The notes: generated by a model not told the origin, from the sequence alone. A stretch of 64,000 bases of DNA from Mortierella hygrophila (GCA_015680625.1 JAAAXW010000004.1:248001-312000); one strand, 5' to 3'. Numbered from the stretch's first letter, positions 23,061 through 35,798 are shown. Numbers and translations: made by a program.

Positions 23061-24010
23061 GCAGCATGCGCTTAGTAGTTCTTTCGCCTTAGCATGCTTT
23101 CAATAGCTCACACATAAGCCATTCCTTTGTCCAGGCACAGCACAGCTACCTTCTTAGTCTCTTAGGAAACAAGAGCTCCTAGCGCACGCATTAACGATGC
23201 TCCGCATGCCCATGCTCTCTTCTTTGCCTCTCGTCTGTCTGTCTGCCTGTCTGACAATTATCATTACACTTTACTCTTTCTGTTGTCCACCTTCACTCAC
23301 TCTCTCTCTCTTTCTCTCTCTCTTTCTCCCCCTTTCTCTCCCTCTCTCTCCTTGTTTTTTTAATACTGTGAATTTCTTCCTTCTCTTCTCGACATTCACT
23401 CTCGACTCATTCCGCTTACTCACTCATTCACTTCATTCAAACTTCTTCTCTTTCCCCAATTGCACTCATCTCACCTTCTACAACACCATACTCCATCCTC
23501 GCGTTGTTCCTCGTATTCTTCTTCATGCCCCTGCGTCTATCGCCTGTTGCATTAGTTCGGTTTGGACAACCAACAACAACTATAAGTACCCAGCCCTTTT
23601 TTCTTATCACACACTTGCATTCATGCACCCTTTGCGCCCTCTCTTACCTATTTCCTAGTCAATTCGTCCTCTCTTTCTTTTTTTTTCTGTTTCTGTTGAT
23701 CAGTCTTTGCATCGACATCTCTTTTTTATTTCTGATTCGGATCTTTTCTTTTGTCTCTACCCACACTCAGTTTGCCTCGCCTTCCTTTCATAAAGCTCTT
23801 TCTTTTTTCTGCAAGTTGTGTGTCTGTGCGTAACTCGACCCAACCTTCTTTTCCTTCCCTCAATTCGTGTCTGTCCAACCGTCCAAACTTTTTTTTTCTC
23901 TTTGTATGTTTCTGACCCACTACCATACATACACCCACCTGTCACCCCCTCCTGCACTTCTTGTCGCATCCAATTGTTCACCATTGCATTCACAAGGGTG
24001 AAGGGAGAGA

Positions 24011-27000
24011 ATGCCCACGCCGCCACTTCGACACCCACCTTCCTTCCCATTGACTAGCCTATCACTTGCAAACAAGGGAGAGCAGTCTCCTGCAGCAAGC
24101 AACATCACAAGTGGCTCATCTAAACCACTCATCCGCCCTATCCTTCATGACGGGCATCGCCTCGTCGACAGTGCCGACTTTGGGTCCGAGGCCTACGAGG
24201 ATGAAAAGAACGATATCCGACTCTCTTCCAGTGTCAGCGCACGACGAGATCCTCGTTCTCCTAAGAGAGGCAACAACCACAACAACGACAACGACAACAA
24301 GAATGTTGCGCATCAGAGATCGGATAATACGACACTACGAGGTGGAAGAGGAAGAGATTTGAACCCACCGGAATCAAGCAGCAATTCAACTACCTCACCA
24401 GACTCGACGCTTGGTCCACCAGTCGATGTCCATCATCCGCGTCCGAAGCTCAGTCAGGTCGGGCCCCACATCGCGATTGCAACGATTCAGTCGTACAATA
24501 TCTTGACGGTCGTTCGTGCTGTTGCTGACCCGACATGGATGGTGTTAAAGTCTAGTAACGACAAGATAGGGAAGGACGATAGCGACCACTTGGGCCACAT
24601 TGACAAATCCGTGACTATTTTCCTTGCATTGGCGATTACCTGCGCGTTCTTGAGTTGTATTGGGTTCTCGCTCCGGATTATGGATCGGTTGACTTGGATC
24701 CGTAAGGCTCCTGTGGTTACATCTTATATACAGAGTAGGTTATCTTTTTGAATGCACGCGCAAGCGTGAGGAATGAGGACAGACTTTACAAAACAACAAT
24801 GACAACGGCGCGAGAAGAGAGCTAAAAGAAGACTAACGCACAGTAACTCGATTTTATGTCACCTTGCCTTGATGTCTGTTCCTTTCTCCCTCTTTCTCCC
24901 CTTTTCCCTTCGACAAAAAAAAAAGCCGGATTATCGCTAGCAGCAATATTGCATTACCACATTCACAACAAGCTGCCTCCAGGAGCCCAATACTCCCACG
25001 GATTCCTTTCCTGCATCCTAACAATCATCCTCTCCTGTCTGGTCACCATCCTCTTGACCATCGATTGGGTTCGAGGGTTCCCCAGCCCTGGTCTCACGAT
25101 CGCGTTGAAGGAGTTGATTATTTCGTCGTTTCTGATGACGACAGTTATTATTATTGGAGCTGCGACTTATACCAAGCTCGAAGGGTGGTCGTTTGACAAT
25201 GCAGTTAATTTCTGTATCGTCTCCTTTTCTACCATCGGTATGTCGTTGATTTGGTTCTCGTTAAATGTTTAGAGCATTAAGGCACAATGAAAAGAGACAT
25301 CTTGCTAACTAACCACTTCATCAATTGCTTAGGATACGGAAATGTGAGTCCACAGACGATAGCAGGACGCGTGATATTCTTCTTCTACGCCATCATCGGG
25401 ATCAGCGCCGTCGGATACTTTATCGTCTCCCTCCGCAACGCCGTTCTCGAACAGTTTCAATGGCGACTCCTCGAACGGTTCTCAAAACCCGCCCACATTT
25501 CCCGTGTCCAGACTCGAATGTCGACCAAGGATATGTCGTTCCCTCTAGCACGGTTTGAGGAAGAGCAACAGGTCAAGAGGATGGTGAAGCGGAATATGAT
25601 TATTCGGATGTCGATTATTTGGATTGTGCTTTGGTTCGGAGGCGCAGGGGTCTTTTGTTTGTTTGAAGAATGGTCTTACCTCGACGCACTTTACTTTTGC
25701 GTAAGTTCAGCGACCCCTCTTTTTTTTTTTTTTTTTTTTTATCGTTTTTTGAGCTCACTGTACCCCTTCAATTTCTGATTCACGCGTTCTAACTGTCCAA
25801 CAAACAAAAAAAACAAAAATAGTTTGTGACATTGACGACAGTGGGATTCGGAGACATGGTACCTGCAGAACCAGGATCGATCGAGTTCTGGAATATCTAC
25901 GTCTTCCTCGGCCTCACAGTATTCGCCTACATCCTCTCCCTCTTCTCTGCCACCATGGCCTCACATATCCATCTCGTCGATGATGGCGAGGGAGACGAGG
26001 AAGATGAGGGGATGTATGGTTGGGAACAGTGTGAGGATCCTAATAACCAGTTCTTGGGGTGGAATGGGACTTTGGGATTGGAGGGGCTGAGGTGGGCGCA
26101 GACACAGCAGTCGTTCAAGGTTAATCAGGGGCAGAATGTTGCTGATGGTGCTGGACAAAGGAGTTCCATGCTAGGACAGGAAGTAAAGAATGACCGAGCC
26201 AAGGGATTGCAACGCTTTCGGTTCTGGAACAGCGGAGGTGGGGGTGGCGGTGGATTTAGTGGCAGGGGTGCCAGTGTTAGTCCATTGGAGGATCAACAGG
26301 TTTCTCGGCACCCGTTAGACGGTATGGACCAGCAGCCACAACAACCATTACCACAACAGCAGCAGCAAGCAAGACCAAAGCCTATACGACGACGCTCTAC
26401 CGGTCGAGTCCTCATGGTGCCCGCCAAGGAGCGCAAGCAGATGTTGGAAGCCGAGTACTATGCAACCCACGGCGGACCGCCCGCCGACCCCACCAATAGC
26501 GCTGCTACTGCCGGCCCCGCGATTGAAGTTGGAACTGGCACAACGGCGTCATCACCATCAAGAAACGCAGGTGGGGCGATGACAATGACGACAACGCCAG
26601 CTACGATTATGTTTGTCGACAAATTTGGATACCCGCACCAACGCGTTATTGGCCGCCAGATGAGTTACATCCCCGAGGGTATTCAGGCCAGTAAGGTTAC
26701 TACGCCCGTCGATCCGGCCGCTGCTGGATCGAGTACTGTTGCTACTGCTACTGCAGTCGCGACGACGACTACAGGAGGAAGTCACCTGGGAGATCAACAA
26801 CAGCAGCAAGGGTACATCTACAGCACGAAGGGGTACTACGACGCACTGGCGAAACGACATGGCACTTTTGCTGCGATTCAACAGAAGCACGACCATGAAC
26901 ATCGGCCTGACGCGAGTCATATGCACGGATATGATGGAGGACAAGGGCAAGGAAGACCATCGACACCTATACAGGACCAGTATCATCATTATGACGAAGA

Positions 27001-29320
27001 CAACACTGTCCAGACAGGCGCCTTGGAACACCAGCCAACTGTTCGGTTCGAATCCCCACGGACCAGGTCCGGAAATGGTGGCACCTCTACTCCACAGCAA
27101 CGAACTACCCCTCAAAGATCTCCTCAGCAACAGCAGAAGCAGCGACAGCAACAACCGTGGCAGTGGCAACAACAGAACCACTACCAGCACCCGCACCAGT
27201 ATCAGAACCATCCCCTTTCGACGAGCCCTTTCAACACCAGTTCTTCCCCTAGCGCTATGTTGGCCCTGCAGCCTGGTAGTGGTAGCAGTGGAGGAAGTGA
27301 AGGTCTCAGGATGCCCTGGCCAACTGTGGAGGACAACGACTACGAACTAGACTACGATTACCACATGACGGCAGCCACGTCCGATGCATTTGCGCGGTAC
27401 TTGGATCTGGACCACACTCGCCAAAGTCATTCCAGTGATGTGACTAAAGTCGGCAGTCCATCCGTCGATATCCACATGGTTCAATATCCGTTCTTTGTGG
27501 ACGATGAGGGTGCGATCAAGGACGAGAGGACTTCTTTTTCCGCCACCCCTCAACAACCGCAGCAACAGCAACAGAAATTTGATGGTGGTGGATGTGGAGG
27601 TGCGAGTGGAGTAATGGGAACCAAGACAGGAATGCAAACCCCGCCTTCTAGTCGAGCAACGATGAACGCGAACCGTGGCAACGGACACTATTGCACTAGC
27701 GATGGTAGTGGAGGTGGAGGTGAGAATTACGTGGTGCCAATGAACAAGACCAGGAACTCGGAGGATCTACCCGCCTTTGCGATGGACGTTGATTTGAACC
27801 GTGAAGGAGCTGCTACAACATTAGCACAGACCGATGGAGATGTCGTTCCTTCCAGCCCTCAGTCTCCTCCATCACAAGCAGCAGCAGCAGCAGCAGCAAT
27901 GAAACACCAGCCGTCATCTCGAATGTCTCCACCACCATCCTTCAAGGCGAAGAGCAGCAGCAGCAATGTCCCACGAATAACAACCGCCATGGTCGTGGGC
28001 CCGGACCTGGAAGTGGAAGTGGGACCGTTTGGAGAAGTGCGGGACCCCAACAGACTCTCCAAGTTCAACGACAATATCGATTTCAACCATGCAAGGTCCT
28101 ATTCCTGCCCAGCATCCCCCCCTTTCATTATTTCCACTTCCAGCAAAAATAGCAACACCAGTGGTAGTAGTGGTGATACGAAACAGCAGCATACGACCAC
28201 ACCGACACAAGAGGACACCACCGCCATTAGGCGATCTTTGTCTCCCCCTGCAGAATCTGTAACACTTTCCACTTTTTCCCACTCCTCCTTTGCTATTCGT
28301 CCCAACTACAACACCAAGACCAGGACCATAACTTCCAGCAATAGCAGTAACAGTCCAAGCAGCATAAATCCCCGAGCGACCACATCTGCCACTGCAGCAA
28401 CACGACCCTGCCCCCCCTCTCTTCCTCCACCTCCTCCTCCTCCTCTCACCTTCTTGATTGCCGACGTCCCACTTGTAGGACCTCTTGGCGAGTCCAGGCA
28501 GTACCCCTTGGCAGGAGAACCGGCTTCCCCTTTTTCGCTTCCAGAGGCTCATCTTCGAGCAGGGCAAGGACCAAGACAAGGAACTAATGGTGTGGATTCG
28601 AATCGTCCCATCCAGCACCAACGCCAAACGACGACCAAGACTCTTAATCCATTCCAAACATACACAAACGACCAAAGTGAAGGTGGGAGTGACGGAAAGA
28701 ACAGCAGTAATAACAACAACAGCCCCTTCTTGTCGTTCTCCCGTAGGATGAGTACAGCGGCAACAAGTCGACCTCTCTCTCCTCCTCCTCCTCTTCTTCT
28801 TCCTCCTCCTCCTCCTCCTCCATTGGACAAGGAAATTTCCCGCCCTCCTCAGCAACACCAAAAGCCCCCTACAGCTAGCACCAATCCCTTCATTCAACCA
28901 CCTCAACCACAATGGTCCAAGACCTCATCAGTAGGACCAGTAGGACCCTTATATCCTCTCCCTCCCGCAAGTTCCTACTGTTCATCATCCTCCTCCTCCT
29001 CCTCCTCCTCCACCTCCTCCACCTCCTCGTCGTCCTCAGGTGCCCCAGGTCAAGGCCAAGCAGTAGTGATGATGGATGATGACGACAAGAAGGGCCCGTT
29101 TGACGAGCCTATATCTCGGAACTCGATCATCCCATGGTTCGAGAACGACGTGAACCTAAACAAGATTGGGCCCGACCCTGAGCAGGTCGAAGAGGCTAGG
29201 AGAAGTGTTGCCGAGATTGAACGTCGGACGAATGAGAAGGAGGCCAAGATCAGTTTGGAGCAGAAACGTACTTCTCCTTCAGCGTCGGCGTCGTCCACGA
29301 GATTCCTGCAACAACAATGA
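24011..29320 (+). CDS. TOK1: TOK-type two-pore outward-rectifying K+ channel, very long tail
   Basis: Plasma-membrane potassium channel of the fungal TOK family. Exons 24011-24734, 24926-25237, 25333-25700 and 25823-29320 join in frame to 1,633 residues. After a disordered N-terminus of about 190 residues come hydrophobic segments and two pore loops with complete selectivity filters: STIGYGN (residues 343-349) and TTVGFGD (473-479). At least six transmembrane segments are clear; canonical TOK channels have eight, so the first ones need checking. From about residue 520 there is a tail of about 1,100 residues rich in Gln, Ser, Pro, Gly and His, ending with a charged helix (EQVEEARRSVAEIERR). 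Such a tail far exceeds usual TOK proteins of roughly 600-700 residues. Intron 2 falls inside the first GYG filter. Confidence 0.9.
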
Positions 29321-29604
29321 CAACAGGAGGAGAAGAAGGAGAAGGAGAGAGAGGAGAAGGAAGAGGAGGATGGTTGCCTTGGTTATGAATCCACAACTGA
29401 CCATGAACCCCACCATTATTTCAGCAAAGCATAAACATGACAATTTGTAAAGTATCGTTGGATTTGTATTAATATTTTTCGTAATTAAAAAAAAAAAAAA
29501 AAAAAAAAAAAACCACAAAGAAAGAGAGAACGGGAAAAAAAGCAATGTATTGTTGTTGGTACAGGGATAATGTTACAAGATAAGGACAATGTGAAAAAAA
29601 TAAT
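29321..29604. other. 3' intergenic between convergent TOK and PAS-like genes
   Basis: A short convergent spacer with purine-rich DNA after the TOK stop and a 26-base A run at 29487-29512. No gene is present. Confidence 0.5.
29487..29512 (+). repeat. Poly(A) tract
   Basis: A run of 26 A in the convergent spacer, in the likely 3' UTR region of one of the two flanking genes. Confidence 0.85.
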
Positions 29605-32391
29605 CTATTCTACAAGGATTGGGGTGGTGTGGCTGTCACAAGGGACACCAACAACAGGAACCTCCTCCGCCATGAACAGCGCATCTGACTCGTCCAACTC
29701 GGACACGGTCGCGCCACCACTCGACGATGAAAACGACGAAGAAGCAGACCTGTTAAGAGAAGACCACGAGGCAAGAGTACAAGGAAGAGGCAAAGGAACC
29801 TCAGCACCCGCCTCCCACCAGTCAACGACTTGATCCGCAACAACATCCAGCCTCTGCTCCAAGCGGGTCTTGATCTTTTGGCCTAACCAGCTGTTGCCAA
29901 TGTTGCGGACAACGCCCTCGATCGACGGGTACTTGCTCTGCAGGATCTTGCCCGCACGGTTGAGGCCCGAGAGTGTCTGTTGGTGTCGAGCGGCCTTTTG
30001 CTGTTGCTGTTGTTGGAAAAATGTGGAGGTCGTCGTGGTAGTGGTAGTGGTGGTCGTGGTTGTATATGTAGTAGTGGTAGTGTCAGGGTGAGCGGGCTCC
30101 AAGGCCTTCTGGTGGACGCATTGCACTGAAGAATCCTCCTTCTGCCTACCATCTTCAACCTGACGCTGATGATACGATCCGTCGGTAACAGCAGTGTTGG
30201 TATCACCGTTGGATCGGGGAGCCTCTTCAATGCCCAAGAGCGTCAATCCCAACGACAAACTCTCAATCATCTGGTCAATCGTCGTCTCCAACAGGTACTC
30301 GCACCAATCCTGGAACTGTGCCTGACCCGCATGCACGGTCTGGATCCACTGCCTCCAGGCGTTCAACGCAATCGTCACAAACATGCCCGACCAGGGCAAC
30401 GCCGCATTCGAGGGGAAGGTGAGGAAGGACGGCATCGGGTTGGCATGGCCACTTAGGTGGCGGCATCGAGTCGCCGTCATCAGCTGCTGAGAAGAGGCCG
30501 AGGTCGACAAGGGGAGGGAACCAGGCATCCTCAGACCCATCTCGTCTTGGCGCGAGAGAGACGTGAAGGCCGACAGGTTGAGCTGCTTAGGCATCCTCAT
30601 GCCCTCCTCGAGATCCATCCTTTTGGACTTTGTCTTCCACCCTTTCTCCTGGATGAGCTGGCCTCGAGCGTTGCTGCGACGAGAGGACGTGATCAGGCTG
30701 CTGGATGCTGCCGCTGCTGCTGCTGCTGCGACGGCGGCGGCACTCGCGAGAGAGGCCTCCTTGGCTTGATCAAAGAGTTCGGCAGAGGTCAATGGGCGGA
30801 CAACAAGCAAGGCTTGACTGTTGGAGAGAACTCCTGTGACCTCCGCCCAGACATACTTGGCCAAGGTGTGACCATCGTTCGAGACCCTGGACGTGAACGA
30901 GGCTTCAGGAACAGCGGTGGGATCGACATATTCTTCAAAGGACTCTCCCTGAAACTCAATGCGACGGACAGATCCCATTTTAGCCTTGGCCGCGACCACG
31001 GGGAAATGTTGGTGATCAGACTCTAGGAGATGCTCCTGAAACTCAAGACGCCAGCGGACGCGAAAGACGGTGTACAGAGTCTTACAGGCGCGGTCGAGTC
31101 CCTGGCAGAGGGCACGGGTGTCGTCTGGATGAACATAGGACATAACGGAAGTATTGGTCATAGCCGTGACCATACGACCATCCTGAGAGTCAAGAAGAAG
31201 GTGGGGTTGGATCGATTGTTGTTGGTTTTGTTGAGGAATGGCGATGGCATGGTCAACAGTGCCGAAACGAGTGACGTGGAGGAGGAGAAGACCAGGGTCT
31301 GTTGATTGTTGTTGTTCAATCGGGGGAGGAGAGATAGCCGACGTGTTGGAGCAGGAGCAGGGTGGAACAGATGTGGAGGAGTAAGCGGACAGAGGCGACG
31401 ATGACGCCCAATGACAGCGTGCGGAATGTCCATTTGACCAATCAAGGTTGTCTTTGGGGCGATAGAGTTTTTGTCGGGTCACGCTCGGCTCTTGTCCAGC
31501 CGCCAATGGAGCAGTCATTGTCTGAGGTTGTTGTTGGGTTGTTGTTGTTGCACTAGTGAGATCTGGTGTAGTCGTGTGAGGGTAACATGTCCATGCCGAT
31601 GGCATTGATACAGCCGATCGACGCGAGACTGAGGCGCGCTCCTTCTTCAGGGCATCTGCTCTGGCAGCAAGGGCGAGACTGTGCATCTCTGTGACATCCT
31701 TAAGGACATAAACCCGACAGGCCTGCTGGGACTCGGTGAAGGATCGATCCATAGTAGAGCGCTCTTCTGTCTCCTCCCTGGATGGGGCGACTTGATCCAG
31801 TAGCTGCTGCTCCTGTGAGCAAGCCGGTGATCTCGAAGGTGATGATGTTGTCGTCCTCGAGTGGAATAAGGGAGAATGTGAGGATAGGCGGGAAGAAGAA
31901 GCGACGGAGACGGCAGAGGAGTGAACACATCCATGGATACGCCTTGTGGTGTATCGGGCTTTTTGGATGAATCCCCCACTCACGCTGCTGTCGGTACGAC
32001 CGATGTTGTAAGTATAAGAGTGGAGCTGGTGGAGGAGATTGTCGGCAAGGATATATGATTGGACAGCATCGTCTGTACTAGTGATCGACGTGAGGCAAGA
32101 CTCATGATCGACAATCAACAGATCTTCAACAGGTCGCCCTCTGAGGAACTGCAAGGCCCTTGTCCTCCGTTGCGCAAGGATGGCTTCTTCAGAGGAGACA
32201 GAAGGATTAGATGCATTGTTATCGTTGGAAGAGTGGAAAAGGGACGAGGCTGAGCTGGCAGTTGAAGGTTGTAAGGAGGAGAGGATGAGGTCGAGGGCGG
32301 GGGGGTCTAAGTTGAGGATTGGGAAGGGAGCATAGTCTGCGGTGGTGATAGAGCAGAATGTTCGGAGTGGACAGTCGGCAAGCGAATGCAT
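29605..32391 (-). CDS. Protein with PAS-like segment, probable sensor or regulator
   Basis: Single exon, 928 residues from the ATG at 32391. Parts of the sequence look like PAS folds. Near the N-terminus, VEDLLIVDHESC is followed by an acidic linker. In the middle, VTRFGTVDHAIAIPQ leads to SYVHPDDTRALCQGLDRACK, then a strand reading TVFRVRWRLEF and later KYVWAEVTGVL; HPDD followed by a helix is the usual signature of PAS_3-type domains. The remainder is Ser/Thr/Gln-rich, with an Ala run, a Thr run and a helical C-terminal third (LNAWRQWIQTV, DWCEYLLETTIDQMI). No DNA-binding, kinase or LOV cysteine motif was found. It may be a signalling or transcription-related scaffold. Family assignment beyond the PAS-like fold is not supported. 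Confidence 0.7.
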   Translation of the reverse strand: MHSLADCPLRTFCSITTADYAPFPILNLDPPALDLILSSLQPSTASSASSLFHSSNDNNASNPSVSSEEAILAQRRTRALQFLRGRPVEDLLIVDHESCLTSITSTDDAVQSYILADNLLHQLHSYTYNIGRTDSSVSGGFIQKARYTTRRIHGCVHSSAVSVASSSRLSSHSPLFHSRTTTSSPSRSPACSQEQQLLDQVAPSREETEERSTMDRSFTESQQACRVYVLKDVTEMHSLALAARADALKKERASVSRRSAVSMPSAWTCYPHTTTPDLTSATTTTQQQPQTMTAPLAAGQEPSVTRQKLYRPKDNLDWSNGHSARCHWASSSPLSAYSSTSVPPCSCSNTSAISPPPIEQQQSTDPGLLLLHVTRFGTVDHAIAIPQQNQQQSIQPHLLLDSQDGRMVTAMTNTSVMSYVHPDDTRALCQGLDRACKTLYTVFRVRWRLEFQEHLLESDHQHFPVVAAKAKMGSVRRIEFQGESFEEYVDPTAVPEASFTSRVSNDGHTLAKYVWAEVTGVLSNSQALLVVRPLTSAELFDQAKEASLASAAAVAAAAAAAASSSLITSSRRSNARGQLIQEKGWKTKSKRMDLEEGMRMPKQLNLSAFTSLSRQDEMGLRMPGSLPLSTSASSQQLMTATRCRHLSGHANPMPSFLTFPSNAALPWSGMFVTIALNAWRQWIQTVHAGQAQFQDWCEYLLETTIDQMIESLSLGLTLLGIEEAPRSNGDTNTAVTDGSYHQRQVEDGRQKEDSSVQCVHQKALEPAHPDTTTTTYTTTTTTTTTTTTSTFFQQQQQQKAARHQQTLSGLNRAGKILQSKYPSIEGVVRNIGNSWLGQKIKTRLEQRLDVVADQVVDWWEAGAEVPLPLPCTLASWSSLNRSASSSFSSSSGGATVSELDESDALFMAEEVPVVGVPCDSHTTPILVE

Positions 32392-32600
32392 TCTGTCCTT
32401 GTTGTTTATGTGTGAGTGTGTATGTGAAAGCAGGAGTGGAGAGTGTGAAGTGTGGATGTGAGTGTGGAGGGTGTATGCGTCTGTCTTTGAAAAAGGGTGT
32501 TCAGGGTTGAGTGCTGAGTGTTGTGGAGGTGGTTAGTTTGGTTGAGGGAGGTGACGACGAGGGTGAGAGAAAGAGAGGGAGTGGAGAGAGAAGAGGGACG

Positions 32601-32682
32601 AGTAGAGAGAGAAGAGTGGAGAGAGAAGAGTGGAGAGAGAAGAGTAGAGAGAGAAGAGTAGAGAGAGAAGAGTAGAGAGAAG
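32601..32682 (+). repeat. 14-bp purine-rich minisatellite
   Basis: Five full units and one shortened copy of AGTRGAGAGAGAAG in tandem (R is A or G, alternating between copies), set within a longer purine-rich tract. It lies about 210 bases upstream of the PAS-like gene's ATG, hence in its promoter or 5' UTR. Confidence 0.85.
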
Positions 32683-34966
32683 GGAGAGAAGGGAGAGAAG
32701 AGGAGAGAGAAGGGAGAGAAGGTGGAGATGGTATGAATGAAATGGAAGGAAGGAAGGAAGGAAAGGATATGAGGAAGGAGAAAAGGAGAAAAGGAAAAAA
32801 AAGGAGAACGAGAATTGGGGAAGACAAAGGAAAAAGAGAAAAAAGTGAAGAGAACGCAAGGACAAATCGGTCAAAGAAAATAAATAACATGGATCTGGAA
32901 ATAAAATACTCTCGATTGAATACTTTCTATTATTCCAACAATACAAGGAATAAGGAGACAAACTTTGTTGTGGGGTCAGTCGAGTACAGGACCGGTACTT
33001 TATTAAGAAGGGCTGGCCGAGCCAAGCCAGTCAATCGAGTGGGAGAGCCGATGGCCTGTTGCTGTTGGTGTACACAACTCAATGCCATGCCATGGTATTC
33101 ATTGGACGTTTGCAGTTGCTATTCCTTGCAGTTGCTACTGCTTGCTGCTTATGCCAGGAAGGGTACAGTACTGTGCAGTACGCACCTTGCACCCCAATGG
33201 TACCGCATCAGGGGGAACACACATCCATCCACAAAGAAAGAAGGGGTCACTGAAGGAGCAAAAAGTCAATGAAGGAAGAAAGGAAGGAGTCATCAAAGAC
33301 CAAAACGGGGGACAACAACAAAAAGACTTTTTGTCACAGGGGCCAGAGTGAAGGAGAAGGCACAACTAGGACCAAGTAAATTTCAGCCTACCAAGACTAG
33401 GTACATGCTCTCTATAGGACACACACACACGACATATGCATACCCAGGAGCACCGTCACCAGGGACGCTTCCCTTACATCCTCAAGACACGCCTCTCTTA
33501 CAGAGCGAGTGTGGGCTGACCACTCCTTGCGTACACCGTGCACCCATGTCAAAGAAAGAGAAAAAAAAAAAAAAAAAAAAAGACGAAGGATTTCATTCAT
33601 TCATTTGACAACAAACCCCATGGCAATTCAGAATCAACCCCATGCTTCTTTTTTTGTTTACCTTTTGACCTTCTACTGCATTTGGTTCGGATGGATGATG
33701 TTGGATTGGATAAAAGAAGGCACCCATCACATCACATCAGAAAGGGGATCAGTCTCAGGCTGACTGTCCTGTCCATCGTACCATTGCCTCGAGTCAGAGT
33801 TGGTGGCTGGCTGGCTGGTTTGGTTTAGCTTCGTTTGGATAATGCTTTTTGTTCACCCCCCTGATTTCTTTTCTTTTTTTTTCACTTATCCCCACGCATG
33901 ATCATCCTGATCAACTTGTGAGGTGAGGAGACAAAGAGAAAAAGAGAGTGAGCACTGTGCATTGTGAGTGTCCTCTTCTCCTCTCCCTTTTCCCCGCACT
34001 CCTAGTCTACTTTTTGCTTTTTATTTCCCAGCAGAAACGCGTGTTTAAATTGTTGGATCTCTTCCGTTTTACGTGATCCTCTTGTTGTTTGTTGCCTGGG
34101 GAGGGTTACTGGCTTGGTTTCTTTTTTGTTCCTTGGTTCTTCTTCCTCTTCCCATTTGCCCTTTGCACAGGCGTGGTGTGCGGGTTAACCATAAGACTGC
34201 TAGTCTACAGCGACTTACTCTGCGCACAGTGCAGACTTACAATCAATGCGGCTCCATCTACATCGCTCTTTTTTCTTCTCACAATCCCCTCTCACCCTAT
34301 GATCGATCACATTGCATCTGCATCGCAAAATACCCACCACCACCACCACCAAGTCACAAAGAGAAAACGTTTTTTTGTATACCAGTGTTGCTCTTGTTGT
34401 TCGATCGATCTTTTTTTTGGGGGGGGGAAGAAAACGTTTACAGAAAATACCTCGATGACTACAACTCCCTAACAAAATAGATGGCTAACTGGCTGACTAT
34501 CCATCTCGCAGCACTTATGGGCTATGTTTGTAAGACCCGATCCACATCCTACTGTACCCAATTGTTCATTCGAAACATCCAGCTCTCTTCCTCTTTTCTC
34601 TCTCTCTCTCTTTTGCTGTCTTCTACAAACACGCCTCAAACACGCAACTCACACAAGGTAATTAGCATGTCCATGTCCCCGGGCCCGATCCAATTTTTTT
34701 TTCCGTTGTAATGTTGTATCCAACGCCTTTTACTAATCCCTGTTCCCTGACTATTTGTTGAGAGCTGCGCGGGAGAATGGAAGGAAGGGAGTTCGCTCAT
34801 CCATCACATCTTCCACATGGCAAGTACAAAGGGGAAAGGGCTGTCAACACAGAAAAAAATAATAACACAGAGTCAACAAGCAAATGGGAAGAGGACACAA
34901 AAGGGCTTCACGGCCACATGGTTCTATTTGTGTATTGGTACAATGTACAACCGTCCTAATAATCAT

Positions 34967-34991
<25 letters not shown>
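34967..34991 (+). repeat. GA dinucleotide microsatellite
   Basis: A run of about twelve AG units in the gene-free stretch, within no supported coding sequence. Confidence 0.85.
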
Positions 34992-34997
<6 letters not shown>

Positions 34998-35793
34998 CAT
35001 ATGGAAGAGAACGAGGGAGAGGAAAAAAAAAACAAGGTTCATTGGGGTTCTCTCTCTTCTTACCCCTGGGCTCCCATCTCTTCCCATTACACGCACACAG
35101 GGAGAAACCCTGTACAATAGCCAACCGGCCAGCCAGCCCATGACGAAACCAAATATCCTCGTCCCTTCCTCCTTTTACTCTCCCTTACACTCTCTTGCTA
35201 CAGAAGGAACCAGTCCAGTGACTGAAAGACTGTACCTCCGAGGAAATACATTGGCGTTAGGTGAGGGAGGTTTAGCTTTTGTCTTTCGTAATAAAAGTGT
35301 TCTCCTTCTTTATTCTCTTTGTCTAGTTGCAACTGTGCAGGCGAGGCAAGCAAGGTCCAAAACCTATTGTTGTTGGTTTCTGCGGAAGTGCATAGATGCC
35401 CCTAAAAAGGCGGGGAAGAAAGAGAAAGAAATAGAGAGAGAGAAGAGGAAGTGGGTGGTGGCAAGGCCAAGCAAAGGCAAGGGCAGGGGAGCAGCCGTTG
35501 AATTGACTGGCCCCATCGGCGGAATAATCGAAAAAGAACAAATACCGAAATCAACAAAAAGAAACGCGACGAATTGTCTATGCTCCATATCATCTCGTTT
35601 CACTCGAGTCATACCTCGCCCCCCCACCCACCCACCCCTTTTCAAGCATCTTGAAAAGATGGATGCTTCCTTTTTTTTGTTCTCTTTGCTCTCCTTGTTT
35701 GTTTGCAGTTTCGGTTGCTTCTTTGTTTATGTTTGTTGTTGTGACGAAGCGAAATAACAAAAAGGAAACAAAGCATCTATTTTTCTATCTCTC

Positions 35794-35798
<5 letters not shown>

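Larger units (their letters stand above)
22546..24010. other. Intergenic and long 5' leader before the TOK channel
   Basis: A stretch of 1.46 kb without a supported gene. It holds a 24-base T run just after the RasGEF stop, an imperfect hairpin around the palindrome TGACGGCGTCA (23034-23060), and from about 23190 a very pyrimidine-rich region that probably includes the TOK 5' UTR. Open frames here are short and consist of low-complexity Ser/Leu/Phe. Confidence 0.55.

Noticed and set aside
27914..28912. 332-residue minus-strand frame opposite the TOK tail
   Set aside because: It is rich in Arg/Gly/Trp, the complement of Pro/Ser/Thr codons, with no domain; the plus-strand frame is continuous with the channel.
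34344..34370. Open frames in the 34-kb region with hydrophobic N-termini
   Set aside because: They depend on homopolymers and CAC repeats, overlap in several frames equally, and show no codon bias.
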